In this document: positions 8,216 to 9,294 of the stretch, in pieces | Layout of the letters: every line of letters starts with the position of its first letter | Position numbering within the stretch: position 1 is the first letter of the stretch | Source: an uncultured Spirochaetia bacterium | GTDB lineage: Bacteria > Spirochaetota > CALGPD01 | NCBI GenBank assembly: GCA_937960625.1 | Contig: CALGPD010000243.1 | Coordinates: 1-9,294, forward strand | DNA length: 9,294 nucleotides | Direction of reading: 5' to 3' | The notes under the pieces: model-generated | The model's input: the letters and a program-made list of their open reading frames with translations, nothing else | Databases searched by the model: none | Told to the model about the DNA's origin: nothing | Translations under genes and position numbers: made by a program

Positions 8216-9294
8216 ATGAAACGTATTTTTATAATTATATCTTTTATTATTCTGGCAACGATAAAACTCAGTGCCTTTAGTAAATACGATTTATTCAACG
8301 CGGCTAAAAACGGAAATGTATACCGCATTAAACAATATATACGAATGAAAGTCGGTTTAAATCATAAAAACTCCAGAGGGGACACAGCTTTATTATTAGC
8401 TTTAAAGAACAAAAGGATTAAGGTTGCAAAACTATTAATCCGCGCCAAAGCAAACATTCACGTTAGCAATAACCGCGGAGAAACTGCCCTTATATTAGCG
8501 GCTGAAATTGGAGCAGCCTATGTTGTACGCATGCTTATTTATAGGCGTGTAAAAATAGATACAAAAATTATAAGCGGAAAGCGTATAAATAAATTTAATA
8601 CAACAGGCGCAACGGCCTTAATGATTGCGTGCGCAAAGAATAACTATAAAATAGTAAGACTTCTTGCCAATGCCCGGGCAAATGTAAATATTAAAACACT
8701 TTACGGGCATACTCCTTTAATGGTCGCGGCTTATCTAAGCAATCTAAAATCAGTATATATTTTGATAAAAAAAGGCGCAAATGTTCACGCTAAGGATAAA
8801 TATGGGCAGACAGCTTTTTTATATTCAGTATTAAACGGAAAGTTTAAAATAATGAAATACCTGATACAAAAAGGCTCAAAACTAAACGTAAAATCCCGGC
8901 ACGGTTTTAACGCTCTAATGGTATCTGCTTATTTCGGAAGGCCAAAATTTATAACGTATTTAATAAGAGCAGGGTTAAAAATTAATCATGTTGATAATTA
9001 TGGCTCTACTGCCCTGCATTACGCGTTAATAAAAGATAAAATAAAAGCCGCAAAGATACTCATTTATCATGGGGCAAATGTAAACCTTAAAAACAAAAGA
9101 AACTGGACACCGCTTAGCTTAGCTTTTATAAAAAAAAATTATAAGTTCGCAAAATATTTGATTAAAAAAGGCGCAAGGCTGGCAAAAAATGATAAATTTT
9201 ATCACAGGGCTTTTTTCCGTTCATGCTACAAAGGGAAATTACAGGAAGTGGTTTTATTAGTTAAAGCCGGAGCTGATGTAAATATCCGCAATTA
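8216..9294 (+). CDS. Exported ankyrin-repeat protein (3' end outside window)
   Basis: The frame is open from the ATG at 8216 to the window end: 359 visible residues and no stop. The N-terminus (KR followed by a hydrophobic run, residues 1-20, ending LSA/FS) looks like a Sec signal peptide, so the protein is probably periplasmic or secreted. From about residue 22 there are some ten ankyrin repeats of about 33 residues, recognisable by 'G-x-T-A/P-L-x-x-A' and 'LI-x-x-G-A-x-V-N' patterns such as YGHTPLMVAA...LIKKGANVHAKD and YGSTALHYAL...LIYHGANVNLKN. The third repeat carries an extra 9-10 residues (around ISGKRINKF) and the tenth is degenerate at its start. Ankyrin repeats bind other proteins; nothing catalytic is visible. 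Composition is extreme: about 70 Lys/Arg against 11 Asp/Glu by hand count. It lies 48 bases after pbpC with its own ribosome binding site, so it may share the operon. Binding partner and function are unknown. Confidence 0.92.
   Translation, partial: MKRIFIIISFIILATIKLSAFSKYDLFNAAKNGNVYRIKQYIRMKVGLNHKNSRGDTALLLALKNKRIKVAKLLIRAKANIHVSNNRGETALILAAEIGAAYVVRMLIYRRVKIDTKIISGKRINKFNTTGATALMIACAKNNYKIVRLLANARANVNIKTLYGHTPLMVAAYLSNLKSVYILIKKGANVHAKDKYGQTAFLYSVLNGKFKIMKYLIQKGSKLNVKSRHGFNALMVSAYFGRPKFITYLIRAGLKINHVDNYGSTALHYALIKDKIKAAKILIYHGANVNLKNKRNWTPLSLAFIKKNYKFAKYLIKKGARLAKNDKFYHRAFFRSCYKGKLQEVVLLVKAGADVNIRN

Noticed and set aside
8216..9294. Ankyrin protein as an intracellular or host-directed type IV effector
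   Set aside because: The N-terminus is a typical Sec signal peptide, pointing to the periplasm or Sec-dependent secretion; no effector translocation signal can be judged because the C-terminus is missing.

Overview
The window is an AT-rich stretch (hand-counted 60-base samples run from about 15% to 47% G+C) that codes almost entirely on the + strand, with three genes head to tail: the 3' part of a very large bacterial alpha-2-macroglobulin gene (1-5756), a complete penicillin-binding protein 1C gene (5762-8167) and the 5' part of an exported ankyrin-repeat gene (8216-9294). The first and third genes run off the window. No tRNA, rRNA, CRISPR array, insertion sequence or convincing terminator was seen. 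The only non-coding stretches are 5 bases (5757-5761) and 48 bases (8168-8215).

The organism is probably a low-G+C bacterium with an outer membrane. Bacterial alpha-2-macroglobulins paired with PbpC are known from Gram-negative periplasms, and the other two proteins carry an N-terminal membrane anchor or signal peptide. All the proteins are strongly basic and rich in Lys, Arg, Tyr, Asn and Ile. I cannot name a phylum from the sequence; AT-rich diderms such as spirochaetes or Elusimicrobia-like lineages are only guesses.

The macroglobulin and PbpC probably work as the known pair. The macroglobulin is a snap-trap protease inhibitor with an intact Cys-Leu-Glu-Gln thioester motif, and PbpC is a bifunctional glycosyltransferase/transpeptidase that could repair peptidoglycan where the envelope is breached. 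The two genes are 5 bases apart, so they are probably co-transcribed. The ankyrin gene follows after 48 bases with its own clear ribosome binding site and no visible terminator in between, so it may be a third member of the same envelope operon.

Most worth a second look: the exported ankyrin protein beside the defence pair, the long N-terminal array of Ig-like units in the macroglobulin (more than the E. coli protein has room for), a candidate bait segment, and the extreme positive charge of the products.
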